Positions 37,037 through 44,780 of a stretch of 64,000 nucleotides of DNA are shown piece after piece. The number at the start of each line of letters is the position of its first letter. Positions within the stretch are counted from its first letter, which is position 1. A model generated the notes under the pieces. That model worked only from the letters and a program-made list of their open reading frames with translations. It had not been told where the DNA came from and did not search any database. A program made the translations under genes and the position numbers. The DNA comes from Winslowiella arboricola (GTDB lineage Bacteria; Pseudomonadota; Gammaproteobacteria; Enterobacterales; Enterobacteriaceae), in contig NZ_JAODIM010000033.1 in assembly GCF_025527015.1 (NCBI RefSeq), forward strand, positions 47,393 through 111,392, written 5' to 3'.

Positions 37037-37543
37037 ATGAATTTCGATGCTATGGCTTACCCTGATTTATTTACTATCTCAGGCATTGAACACAAAGGAA
37101 GAAGGGATTCTGCAAAGAAGAAAGTGATGATCCCTTACACTGAAGAACCAGATATAAATATCGGCGATGAACTCACGCAAAAAATTGGAAAAAATCATAT
37201 TATATTGAAAGTATTGGATATTTCATTTCTTGCTGGCGGTTCTCTTAATGTTGGAACCAAGCATCCACACATGCTTACTTTAGATGTGGAAAATCTTGCT
37301 TCAAATGAACATAAGCCTAAATCCAGCCAAAGCACTTACAATATTGGTTCCGTTTCAGGCTCGCAAGTTCAGATTGGTGAAAATAACCATCTACTTATTA
37401 ACGTAAGCATCACTGAGCTAGTTGAAAAAGTTGCTGCTTCAAGTGATAAGGAAGCAAAGTCAACCCTTAAAAAACTTCTTGAGAACAGCACTGTAGCTGG
37501 CGTAATAGGTGCTGGTGCTTCAGCACTTTTCGCCCTTCTGTAA
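37037..37543 (+). CDS. RHIM-like-motif protein B (second gene of the pair)
   Basis: 168 aa, 42 bp after protein A on the same strand, with GGAG before its ATG. Residues ~1-88 are a beta-rich unknown domain (MIPYTEEPDINIGDEL, KVLDISFLAGGSLNVG). Residues 101-117 read YNIGSVSGSQVQIGENN; VQIGENNHL matches human RIPK3 VQVGDNNYL at six of nine positions. The tail (SDKEAKSTLKKLLENS, VIGAGASALFALL) shares spacing and residues with protein A and could be a hydrophobic C-terminal helix. Shared motif plus different N-termini suggest a sensor/effector pair joined by homotypic assembly; this is inferred. Confidence 0.7.
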   Translation: MNFDAMAYPDLFTISGIEHKGRRDSAKKKVMIPYTEEPDINIGDELTQKIGKNHIILKVLDISFLAGGSLNVGTKHPHMLTLDVENLASNEHKPKSSQSTYNIGSVSGSQVQIGENNHLLINVSITELVEKVAASSDKEAKSTLKKLLENSTVAGVIGAGASALFALL

Positions 37544-37548
37544 ATATA

Positions 37549-37580
37549 AAGCCTGGGAAACCAGGCTTATTAATTTATTC
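37549..37580 (+). terminator. terminator of the RHIM-like gene pair
   Basis: AAGCCTGG-GAAA-CCAGGCTT (37549-37568) followed by ATTAATTTATTC. GAAA tetraloop, 8-bp stem; it also serves the convergent 99-aa gene on the other strand. Confidence 0.75.
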
Positions 37581-37874
37581 TTTCGTGCAATCCATAGCGC
37601 TATCCAGATGTTCACGCTTACTGTTGAGTTGCTCGATCAGGATATCCAACTGCTCCTTGCTTGCTGCTATAACCTCGCCTGAAAACTGGTGGCGCAGAAA
37701 CCCATTGTGATCCACATAGAAGAATGCCTCCCTTCGTGACATGTCACGATAGTCTTTTAATGACATAAGTTGCAGATCGGTTTTGCTGTCCGGGATGCCA
37801 AACATGTCCTTGTGTTCAACCAGCTTCTTGATCATCACTCTCGAATAAATCATATCTTCGTTTGTATCGTTCAT
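37575..37874 (-). CDS. unknown 99-aa island protein
   Basis: Starts MNDTNEDMIYSRVMIKKLVE at ATG 37874 (GAGG 8 bp upstream; an in-frame GTG 6 bp earlier is less likely). Contains DYRDMSRREAFFYVDHNGFL and a C-terminal coiled-coil-like helix (SKEQLDILIEQLNSKREHLD). It lies just downstream of the iteron array on the primase strand. No family recognised. Confidence 0.6.
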   Translation of the reverse strand: MNDTNEDMIYSRVMIKKLVEHKDMFGIPDSKTDLQLMSLKDYRDMSRREAFFYVDHNGFLRHQFSGEVIAASKEQLDILIEQLNSKREHLDSAMDCTKE

Positions 37875-37911
37875 CTTCACAGCCTCTTTTCGTATATATA
37901 AACAAAACGTG

Positions 37912-38187
37912 GTGGGTTATGTGGGTTAGTGGGTTATCTTCGCCTGCTAACTAAATCATCTTCATTAAAAACAATAAGTTGATTTCCACGAACCTTGAAA
38001 TCGTAACCCACAGCCCCCCTTAAATAACCCACCAGCCCTTTTACTGAGTGGGTTATGATTTCTGTGTGGGTTATTTTGGACTGTTTGTGGGTTATAAACC
38101 CCCTCTAGTGGGTTACGTGTGGGTTACATCATTCCTTTAAATTCATATAGATACAGAAACAACTGATGTATAACCCACATAACCCAC
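37912..38187. repeat. iteron array, candidate replication origin of the island
   Basis: Twelve copies of the exact octamer GTGGGTTA within 276 bp: forward at 37912, 37921, 37929, 38048, 38066, 38087, 38108 and 38119; inverted (TAACCCAC) at 38004, 38025, 38171 and 38180. Spacing is irregular, so it is not CRISPR. AT-rich stretches lie between (37940-38000, 38130-38170). It directly follows the DUF927 primase gene, as expected of a Rep/primase-bound origin in PICI- and P4-like elements. This array fills the 339-bp gap between genes. Confidence 0.8.
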
Positions 38188-38213
38188 TTGTTTTAGCCTT
38201 GTGTGAAAGAAAA

Positions 38214-40325
38214 TTATTCCTCTTCCGGGGAGAACATCAGCACATAGAAAACATGCTGTTTGCCGCCCATCTTCCTGAGCGCTTTTTTCTTATACCTACC
38301 CCGGTCCCCTGTTTCGAGCATCCCGGCATTGGCAAGCGCACGCGCAAACTGCCCATGATTAAAACCTTTGGCTATCTCCTGCTCAAACGCAGCCGGGAAC
38401 GTGTAAAACTTGTAGGCATCATCTCCGGAGGCAGACCCCGACCTATAGCCAGCCAGTTCCTTAATGGGAAGGTCGCGTGAGTCGCTGTCTGGGTAAGAAA
38501 GAAAACGGCTGAACCCATAAGCATTCAGAAAGGCCTCACACTGTTCAATGATCTGCTGGTGTTCCTTGTTACCTGTGCCAAACTCTTTTATCCAGGCGTT
38601 GAAGCTGTGCTGTATAGCATCCCGGCTTGCCTGCTCAGTCCAGCCCGTTATCGCTTTACCTGACACAAGCGCAGCCTCCAGAATGGCGAAGCGCTCCGCA
38701 ACACGGTGGACCTGTTCACCATAGTCAGCAGGGATCAGGCCACGCCAGCGCGTCTGCGCATCCTTTACCGCCTGCCTGGCTTCCTGCTGGTGGCTGGCTA
38801 GCCATCTGACCCACTCGCGTCCTGCGGCTCCATGATTGGCCTGATATGCCTCTTTCAATGCATCGGCATGGGCTTTACCGTTCTGGTGCCCATTGAACAC
38901 CGTCGATTTATCCATGGGTACGTTGAGCAACCTGACCAGCTGGCCCGCCTTGACCTTAATCCCACCAGCGGTAAGAAACGTCTCTATATCCATTTCCCCC
39001 GTGCTAATCGCCACCGTTCGCCAGCGTTTAAGCTCGCGGTTCCCCCCTTCTTTGGCCCCCTGCAGTTTTCCGGCACCGTTAAACAGTGTGTAGGCTGACG
39101 TGGCTACATCCTTAGCGCTGCTGCCCTGCCCGATTTCATCCAGTGGTAGCAGGCTGTCATTGTGTGCTTCAGCCTCATTAGCTATGCCCAGCGCAGTACC
39201 ATACCAGGTAAGGCGCAATGCATCCGGCTCACCGTAAACGCTGCTGGCAATATTCGCCGTGGTTGTCTTTCCGGCGCTGGACTGTTCAAAGAGGTGGACG
39301 CCGAACCCGTCAGCACCAGCCAATCCAATGAGTGGGGCAGACAGTGCAGCCGCCACACCCAGCATCATGGATGGATTGCCTCCGGCCAGCATCGCCACGC
39401 TATCCCGCCAGCTGCCAGCCGTTCCCGCAACGGTATATCCAGACGAAGCGGCACTGCGGCCATTGAAAAGTATTGGCATAGCCGGATTACCGATAATCTC
39501 GCCATCGGGCATGATGTAAGCGCCGTGGTGCCAGCCCGTTGTATGACTGATGATCCATTCCTGCCCGTTACCGCTCTGCTGAAGCCAGTCGGCAAGGATC
39601 GCCCTAAAGCTGTTCTTAGTGGTCACGTTCACGCCACCCGCTTTCATCGAGCGCCAGCCATCACGCTCACCGATATCAGCGCTCGGGATTGCCCGTGTGA
39701 TTTCTTCATTGCCCAGCGGTGATTGCCAGCGCAGTATCAGGTAACGCTCGACACCGTCACTACCGGAACCCACAACCGAGAGCGGAGAACACAGCCAGGC
39801 TTCGGTGTTAATGATCTCACCGCTATCCTTATCCACCTTTGGCGTGACCCAATAGACGCCATCATCACGGCTCTCTACCCTGGCTTTAAGTTCTTCTCCC
39901 GGTGCTGGCTTCTCTGCCCTGTTGCTTACAGGCAGATTAATAACGATCCCACCGCCATTCTCTGCCTCTTCCCTCATACGTGGCAGTTGCTCAGTCCAGT
40001 CCTCCAGAAGCTCATATGACTCCGAATAAAAACGAGCCTCCTTTACACCAGACATAGCCAGCTTTGTAGCAATGACCGTGGTGATAAGTGCTGATAACTC
40101 ACCAGCGCGATATACCCGCACATAGCGCCGATCCTTATCAACGATAACCAACTTGTTGATATCAGCCAGTTGCTTACGATCCAGCACAACTGGAGGCACA
40201 GTATCCAAAGCCGGGTTGCGTTCCTGCCAGTGTTTAGCGTGAATCCATGCGTCTGCTCCGGCAAAAATAATTGCTTCGGCCATAACATCAGGTGGCAGCT
40301 TTTTAACGTTCGGGGCGCTCCTCAC
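38214..40325 (-). CDS. DUF927-domain primase/helicase
   Basis: 703 aa. N-terminal ~150 residues are variable; the DUF927 ATPase/helicase core covers ~230-500: ISHTTGWHHGAYIMPDGEII, VAAALSAPLIGLAGADGFGVH, Walker A FEQSSAGKTTTANIASS, Walker-B-like DSLLPLDEIGQGSSAKD, and RWRTVAISTGEMDIETFL (sensor). The C-terminal ~200 aa are likely DNA-binding. It should unwind/prime at the iterons next to its 3' end. The GTG at 40325 overlaps the upstream stop; a later in-frame ATG (MAEAIIF) is possible. Confidence 0.87.
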   Translation of the reverse strand: MRSAPNVKKLPPDVMAEAIIFAGADAWIHAKHWQERNPALDTVPPVVLDRKQLADINKLVIVDKDRRYVRVYRAGELSALITTVIATKLAMSGVKEARFYSESYELLEDWTEQLPRMREEAENGGGIVINLPVSNRAEKPAPGEELKARVESRDDGVYWVTPKVDKDSGEIINTEAWLCSPLSVVGSGSDGVERYLILRWQSPLGNEEITRAIPSADIGERDGWRSMKAGGVNVTTKNSFRAILADWLQQSGNGQEWIISHTTGWHHGAYIMPDGEIIGNPAMPILFNGRSAASSGYTVAGTAGSWRDSVAMLAGGNPSMMLGVAAALSAPLIGLAGADGFGVHLFEQSSAGKTTTANIASSVYGEPDALRLTWYGTALGIANEAEAHNDSLLPLDEIGQGSSAKDVATSAYTLFNGAGKLQGAKEGGNRELKRWRTVAISTGEMDIETFLTAGGIKVKAGQLVRLLNVPMDKSTVFNGHQNGKAHADALKEAYQANHGAAGREWVRWLASHQQEARQAVKDAQTRWRGLIPADYGEQVHRVAERFAILEAALVSGKAITGWTEQASRDAIQHSFNAWIKEFGTGNKEHQQIIEQCEAFLNAYGFSRFLSYPDSDSRDLPIKELAGYRSGSASGDDAYKFYTFPAAFEQEIAKGFNHGQFARALANAGMLETGDRGRYKKKALRKMGGKQHVFYVLMFSPEEE

Positions 40326-40630
40326 TTAGCACGTCCCCCCTCTGCTTGACGGATGGTATGGCTGCAATTCTCTTTAGCCAGTGAGATGCCCTGCTTAATG
40401 CGGGTAAGGTGCTTGAAGAGCATCCCAAGGTTTGACATGTCCTGGCTTATCTCCTCTCCTTCGTATTCCTCACTTTCAGCCGCTACGAACATCAGGTGGC
40501 CAATGCTCGACATTCCCAAATCCAGCGCGGTCTCTACCTCGTCTGTAAGGCGATACATTTCTTTAGCCTGCTCATATCCGATATCTCGGAATGAGTCGAT
40601 CAGGCTGTAGGCATCAGAATTTCTCGCCAT
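40322..40630 (-). CDS. unknown 102-aa island protein upstream of the primase
   Basis: Helical, acidic protein (MARNSDAYSLIDSFRDIGYE, AAESEEYEGEEISQDM) with a basic end. GGGGGTG precedes the ATG by 5 bp. It overlaps both neighbours in a compact replication operon. No function recognised. Confidence 0.65.
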   Translation of the reverse strand: MARNSDAYSLIDSFRDIGYEQAKEMYRLTDEVETALDLGMSSIGHLMFVAAESEEYEGEEISQDMSNLGMLFKHLTRIKQGISLAKENCSHTIRQAEGGRAK

Positions 40631-40850
40631 AGTTCACCCCCGCTGGCATATCGGTTTCATTCAGAATAAAAGCAGGATTATCAGTTCCGTTCAGGATGAA
40701 GGTGAGGTGATTAGCTACGGTCAGCGCGAGTTCTGTCAGATTCCCCCTGTCCATTTCACTCATTTCGCCGGAGTAGTGGGCCAGAACCATCAGCAGGGAA
40801 TTAAGCTGGCATGACATTGAAGCCGCTTTACCAAGGGAGATATCAAGCAT
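40614..40850 (-). CDS. unknown 78-aa island protein
   Basis: Starts MLDISLGKAASMSCQLNSLL at 40850, overlapping the Icd-like gene end by 8 bp, and runs 17 bp into the next gene. Mostly helical with hydrophobic stretches (LLMVLAHYSG, LALTVANHLTFILNG). Small genes of this kind are common in AlpA-type islands; function unknown. Confidence 0.6.
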   Translation of the reverse strand: MLDISLGKAASMSCQLNSLLMVLAHYSGEMSEMDRGNLTELALTVANHLTFILNGTDNPAFILNETDMPAGVNYGEKF

Positions 40851-41034
40851 GACTCCCCCCCTGTACTGGCAGGCGGCCGGCGAAGACAATCACGCAACCA
40901 GCTGGAGACAGTTCACGGGCTTCCTGCTCAGTGCCTGCTGTGATGTGAATGACGTTGCTTGAAGTGGCATTGAGCGCCAGAAAACGCCAGGTGAAGGACT
41001 GCCGCCCTTCCGGGTGTGTGGTATGATCTTTCAT
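40843..41034 (-). CDS. Icd-like host cell-division inhibitor family protein
   Basis: 63 aa: MKDHTTHPEGRQSFTWRFLA, NVIHITAGTEQEARELSPAG, CVIVFAGRLPVQ. The FAGRLPVQ end and WRF(L/F)ALN core are hallmarks of the Icd-like small proteins of P1/P4-type elements. GAGG lies 5 bp before the ATG. The same frame is open much further upstream, with conserved-looking leader residues, so a longer form is possible. Confidence 0.7.
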   Translation of the reverse strand: MKDHTTHPEGRQSFTWRFLALNATSSNVIHITAGTEQEARELSPAGCVIVFAGRLPVQGGSHA

Positions 41035-41109
41035 AGCTGCCTCGTTATCGTAATTAACGGTGGTGGTCAGAGGCCCGGTTAGTGTTGACGCACTTCCGGG
41101 CTTCGGTGC

Positions 41110-41176
41110 TTTACAAGTGTCAGACACATGATGTACATTTTGCGACACAACGAAGATTACGCCGAGTGTCAGACAC
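41110..41176 (+). promoter_or_regulatory. promoter with two GTGTCAGACAC operators
   Basis: The perfect palindrome GTGTCAGACAC occurs at 41117-41127 and 41166-41176, 49 bp centre to centre. The first sits between TTTACA (41110-41115) and TACATT, a plausible -35/-10 pair with 18-bp spacing; the second abuts the RHH gene ATG. A half-like GCGACAC lies between. The arrangement fits autorepression by the RHH protein and perhaps control of the divergent Icd-like gene. Confidence 0.65.
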
Positions 41177-41353
41177 ATGTCAAACGTTAAAATGCCAAAA
41201 GGTAACAAGCAAATTGCTTTCCGCGTGGAGCCCTCATTGGAAGAAGCGATGCAGCAAGCTATGAAGGAAGACGGAGATGAAACTGTTTCCGCATGGCTAA
41301 AAAGAATAATCAGGAAAGAGCTTACCCAGCGAGGAATTGCGCCGAAAAGTTGA
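41177..41353 (+). CDS. ribbon-helix-helix regulator
   Basis: 58 aa: GNKQIAFRVEPSLEEAMQQA is a typical RHH strand plus first helix, and ETVSAWLKRIIRKELTQRGI the second helix. Divergent from the Icd-like gene. ATG at 41177 directly follows an operator; an alternative ATG is at 41192. Likely an island repressor acting on the GTGTCAGACAC sites; target is inferred. Confidence 0.7.
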   Translation: MSNVKMPKGNKQIAFRVEPSLEEAMQQAMKEDGDETVSAWLKRIIRKELTQRGIAPKS

Positions 41354-41355
41354 CC

Positions 41356-41576
41356 GATGCTCATATCTGAGCATCCCTTGCAACTACCAAACGCCAGATA
41401 TGGTGGTAGGTGCGTAACCACATGATTTTGCTTCAAGGGTGGAATTCCTCCCTTAATAGCTCCAGTAATTTCATAAGAGCAGTTGACCGGATCACCAACT
41501 CTGCTATCCTGGCTGTGAATTTGGTAGTGACATTGGCGGCCTTGCAGGGCCGCTTTTGTTTTATATTGCACCAGCA
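41356..41576. other. noncoding gap with hairpins
   Basis: Holds a perfect 8-bp hairpin GATGCTCA-TATC-TGAGCATC (41356-41375) just after the RHH stop and the terminator below. No further gene supported. Confidence 0.4.
41536..41562 (+). terminator. intrinsic terminator
   Basis: GCGGCC-TTGCAG-GGCCGC followed by TTTTGTTTT. Ends rightward transcription from the RHH gene before the convergent Rha/KilAC gene. Confidence 0.85.
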
Positions 41577-42281
41577 TTATTTGTCTCCCTTCAGAACGCC
41601 AGCGTCCACCAGCCGCTTAACCAACCACACCTCACCTTTACCAGTCAGCATTGTGGTGAATGATGCGCGTGTTTCACCATAGGCAACGTAACTACCCTGC
41701 CGAACGGCAAAGTACCCGCAGTCGATGAAGCGTTGAGCCGGAAGGTTATACCTCTGGCCATCTTTGATCAGGATGTGATTGTCCCGCATCCACGCAAATA
41801 ATTTATGAGGTCCAACACCGACCGTCTTAGCAAAGTTAGGGATTGAAATACCCTTGCTGATCCCCGTTACTCTGTCCGCAAACTCAACCTTTGGCGCGGC
41901 GTCTGCCAGTTGGCACTCAAGAGCTAATTTCTGTTCAGCAACATCAGCAGCAAGGCGTAATGCTTCTGGTAATGTCAGCTGAACACGAGATGAATCTTCA
42001 AGTTCATGCAGGCGCTTTATCACCTTCATGCGGAGCTGAGCGTTATAGCCGGTGATCAGGCATTCAGTGTGATCTCGCCCCAAAATATAATTGACTTGTC
42101 TGCGGTTCATGCTGTCCAAGTAGGTGCGTGCAAATTTACTCACATCTTCATGAAGCTGATCCATCATCACCTCAATGTCTCTTTTTACATCGGGATGACG
42201 CTTGTCGGTCAGTTCAGCAATCTCTCTGCTGTTCATAGTTAGGGTGGCGGGTTCAGAGTGAGTTAGCGATAGATTATTCAT
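41577..42281 (-). CDS. Rha/KilAC phage regulatory protein (antirepressor-like)
   Basis: 234 aa. N-terminal Rha-family domain (MNSREIAELTDKRHPDVKRD, RRQVNYILGRDHTECLITGY) and C-terminal KilAC domain (ISIPNFAKTVGVGPHKLFAW, LIKDGQRYNLPAQRFIDCGYF). Start at 42281 with GAGG 6 bp upstream. Such proteins act as phage antirepressors or host-interaction regulators; in a satellite it may respond to the helper. Follows alpA closely, probably in one operon. Confidence 0.85.
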   Translation of the reverse strand: MNNLSLTHSEPATLTMNSREIAELTDKRHPDVKRDIEVMMDQLHEDVSKFARTYLDSMNRRQVNYILGRDHTECLITGYNAQLRMKVIKRLHELEDSSRVQLTLPEALRLAADVAEQKLALECQLADAAPKVEFADRVTGISKGISIPNFAKTVGVGPHKLFAWMRDNHILIKDGQRYNLPAQRFIDCGYFAVRQGSYVAYGETRASFTTMLTGKGEVWLVKRLVDAGVLKGDK

Positions 42282-42289
42282 CGTCAACC

Positions 42290-42574
42290 TCACGCTAATT
42301 TTCGGCTGTAGGGATTATTTACGTTCTCAACTACCGGGGGGTTGCGCACCCACCACAGGACATCGGAAAGGAGCCAAGCGCAGCTATTGCGTCCGAAGTG
42401 GCAACGAGCTGGGAAGCGGCCTTCCTGTTCCATCTTCCAACGAGTGGATCGTGAAAGGCTGGTGATATCGCTGCACTCTTCCTCACGAATACGCTTATCG
42501 TATTTGAAAGCATATTCCTCAAGGATAGTCCGGCGCTGTTCTGGTGTTGGGGATATGAATACTAACTTAGGCAT
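42290..42574 (-). CDS. AlpA-family transcriptional regulator
   Basis: 94 aa with the AlpA winged-helix: SDITSLSRSTRWKMEQEGRF, PARCHFGRNSCAWLLSDVLW, WVRNPP. GGAGGTAAC gives a strong ribosome site. AlpA proteins activate excision and early genes in P4- and PICI-type elements and are a hallmark of Gram-negative PICIs. It precedes the Rha/KilAC gene. Confidence 0.87.
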   Translation of the reverse strand: MPKLVFISPTPEQRRTILEEYAFKYDKRIREEECSDITSLSRSTRWKMEQEGRFPARCHFGRNSCAWLLSDVLWWVRNPPVVENVNNPYSRKLA

Positions 42575-42657
42575 GTTACCTCCACTGTTTCTGAGCTTGT
42601 GGAGGCTATTATTCTTTAATGTTTTTTTGATGCATTATTGAAATGTTGTGTCAGAAT

Positions 42658-43530
42658 TCACTTAGATATTTCTCTGCGTAATTTTTCTAAAGAACCTTCT
42701 GATACAAGTTTCTCAATGAATGGTCTTACCGTTTGCACTATCGCAAAAACATCCTTTTCACCATCGGGGAATAAAGATACGGCCAACACGCCCTGTGCAA
42801 TAATCAGCTCTTGTTCAAGAGACCAAGAAATCAAGTCCATGTAAGGAATAATCTTGTACTCAAGTATTTTTCTTCTGACAATACTCCATGAATTATTTAT
42901 CTCAATAGGAACTTCCTTTACGTTGAGTTCCTTTCTCCACATTGGCAATAAATTTTTCAAATCATCTATTAGTATTTCATCCGGTAAATTCAAATCGACC
43001 ACTAAGCAAAGTTCATTATCTATAATTTTATTTATTGAATCTGATGCTCTGGCAGAAATCCAACCATGACTTTCTCCCCCTGGTTCCATGGATGAACAAT
43101 TAAACTCTTCAATATCAATTACTAATTTCTTGCCACCTCTTTCCCCATGAGTATCAGTAGCTTTGGATAATGCTACAACATCCAGCCTAGATAGCCCTCT
43201 AACCCCATCACCACTACTTATCCTTAAAGAATTATTGCTATTTACCGCAAACCGCTCAAATGCTTCTTTGTTTCCGTTAAATTGCTCATAAAATTCATCA
43301 GGATGTTTGCTTACAAACTCATTAAATGGATCTGTAGAGTCCGATGGCATTTTAGAGTCAGATCCATTTTGAATGAAGTAAGCTCCTTCTGTCCAATCAG
43401 GATCATTAAAAAACATACGCCAGTAAAGCTGCCTGAAAAAGTCCTTATCCGACATAATGGTAAGAGAGTTATACTTCTCTAAACTAAATTCCTTAGGAAG
43501 GTCTTTCTTACTATTAATTTTTTTAGTCAT
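42658..43530 (-). CDS. DUF6387-like protein in operon with integrase
   Basis: 290 aa, AT-rich; starts MTKKINSKKDLPKEFSLEKY, then MSDKDFFRQLYWRMFFND, characteristic of DUF6387 proteins found beside integrases in enterobacterial islands (family call from memory, moderate). Contains LRISSGDGVRGLSRLDVVAL and VIDIEEF. No signal peptide or TM. Its start overlaps the integrase stop by 4 bp, so the two are cotranscribed. Function unknown; accessory or anti-phage roles are possible. Confidence 0.65.
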   Translation of the reverse strand: MTKKINSKKDLPKEFSLEKYNSLTIMSDKDFFRQLYWRMFFNDPDWTEGAYFIQNGSDSKMPSDSTDPFNEFVSKHPDEFYEQFNGNKEAFERFAVNSNNSLRISSGDGVRGLSRLDVVALSKATDTHGERGGKKLVIDIEEFNCSSMEPGGESHGWISARASDSINKIIDNELCLVVDLNLPDEILIDDLKNLLPMWRKELNVKEVPIEINNSWSIVRRKILEYKIIPYMDLISWSLEQELIIAQGVLAVSLFPDGEKDVFAIVQTVRPFIEKLVSEGSLEKLRREISK

Positions 43531-44747
43531 TTCAACGCCTTTAGTAAAATTATATTTGTGTGGCTACTAGCCAATACATCTAGCCGCTCATACCATTTAT
43601 TCAGAGCATCTAGTTTTTCTGGTAGATACAGGCTTCGGTTATAGATAGCCATGACACCGGGTAAAGCATGCCCAAGCATTAGCTCCACAATGTGAGGTGC
43701 AATACCCATGTTATTTAACCCGGTTGAGAACGTTCGACGCAAGTCGTGCAGAGTCCATGCTTCAATATGCTTAAAATCTTTGTACAACCTACGACCTTTA
43801 AGAGATACAGAGGCTCTGCTCCGTTCTTCACCCAGAATTAAACCCGATGAGACAGTTTCTCTTTTCAAATCTTTCAGCCATGGCCTGATCCCTTCTGGAA
43901 TTGAGCGCACTATTTTTTCTTTGGTTTTACTATGCTCTTTTGGAACAGTCCATATCCATGACGTAAAGTCCCACTCAGACCATTTGGATAATCTAACTTC
44001 CATTGTCCTTGCGCCGAACAAAACAAGAATTTTAAGCAATCGCAAATAGTATGGGTGCTGTTCGTGGCCATACGTGCAACGCCATACATCAGCGATTTCA
44101 GAGTCAGACAGAACTCGATCACGTTTTCCTGATGGCTGTCCAACATCCTGAATGGTCAGAATGGCCAGGGCGTCACTCGATGCGTATCGCCGAACGCGGC
44201 AAAACCTGAGCGCCTGCTTTGATATTTGAAACATTCTCCCTGCAGTAACCGGCTGGGTTTGATTAATCTCATCAAAACAAAGCAGCCAATGACGAGTTTC
44301 ACACCTTTCAAGGGGATAATGACCAATACGAGGATAAATATGCTTTCTCAGCTGCGCACGAGTCATTTCTTCATCACTACGCTTGTGCCTGGCATAGTTA
44401 GTTAGCCAATACTCAAGCGCCCCCTCTACCGTCACAGGCTTCAATGTGGCTTCTGCGGTGATTACCAGCTCAAATTTAGGATCGAGTCCACCAGCAAGCC
44501 ATCGCCTGCATTGCTCACGCTTCTCTCTTGCCAGTTTTAAAGATAAGTCAGGATAACGGCCCAATGTAAGACGCTCCAGCTTGCTCCCTCGCCCACCGAG
44601 ACGATAAGAGAATACCCAGCTTAGTTGTCCCTGTCTGGAGGCCCTTACACTCAATCCCTCGCCATCAGCGAACATAGCGGGTGATTCCCTCTCAGAACCC
44701 GCCAAAGACTTGAGTTTTTTATCACTGAGCTTATTTGTACCTGCCAT
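43527..44747 (-). CDS. int: tyrosine recombinase (island integrase)
   Basis: 406 aa. N-terminal arm-binding domain of P4-type integrases (LSDKKLKSLAGSERESPAMF, ADGEGLSVRASRQGQLSWVF, YRLGGRGSKLERLTLGRYPD), core-binding domain, and catalytic domain with Arg in LFGARTMEVRLSKW, HxLRR in LHDLRRTFSTGL, His in MLGHALPGVMAIYNR, and Tyr nucleophile in AIYNRS. Apparently complete. Lies 23-34 bp inside attR. It should catalyse recombination between the 22-bp repeats. Confidence 0.93.
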   Translation of the reverse strand: MAGTNKLSDKKLKSLAGSERESPAMFADGEGLSVRASRQGQLSWVFSYRLGGRGSKLERLTLGRYPDLSLKLAREKREQCRRWLAGGLDPKFELVITAEATLKPVTVEGALEYWLTNYARHKRSDEEMTRAQLRKHIYPRIGHYPLERCETRHWLLCFDEINQTQPVTAGRMFQISKQALRFCRVRRYASSDALAILTIQDVGQPSGKRDRVLSDSEIADVWRCTYGHEQHPYYLRLLKILVLFGARTMEVRLSKWSEWDFTSWIWTVPKEHSKTKEKIVRSIPEGIRPWLKDLKRETVSSGLILGEERSRASVSLKGRRLYKDFKHIEAWTLHDLRRTFSTGLNNMGIAPHIVELMLGHALPGVMAIYNRSLYLPEKLDALNKWYERLDVLASSHTNIILLKALK

Positions 44748-44780
44748 CTCGTTCCCCGAACGCTTTCTGTTGATACACCG

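Noticed and set aside
37912..38187. A CRISPR array
   Set aside because: Repeats are only 8 bp, irregularly spaced, and in both orientations; no cas genes nearby.
40843..41577. A single 244-aa protein
   Set aside because: The long open frame crosses a terminator, the RHH gene and its operators; only the last 63 codons, with their own ribosome site and Icd-like sequence, look real.
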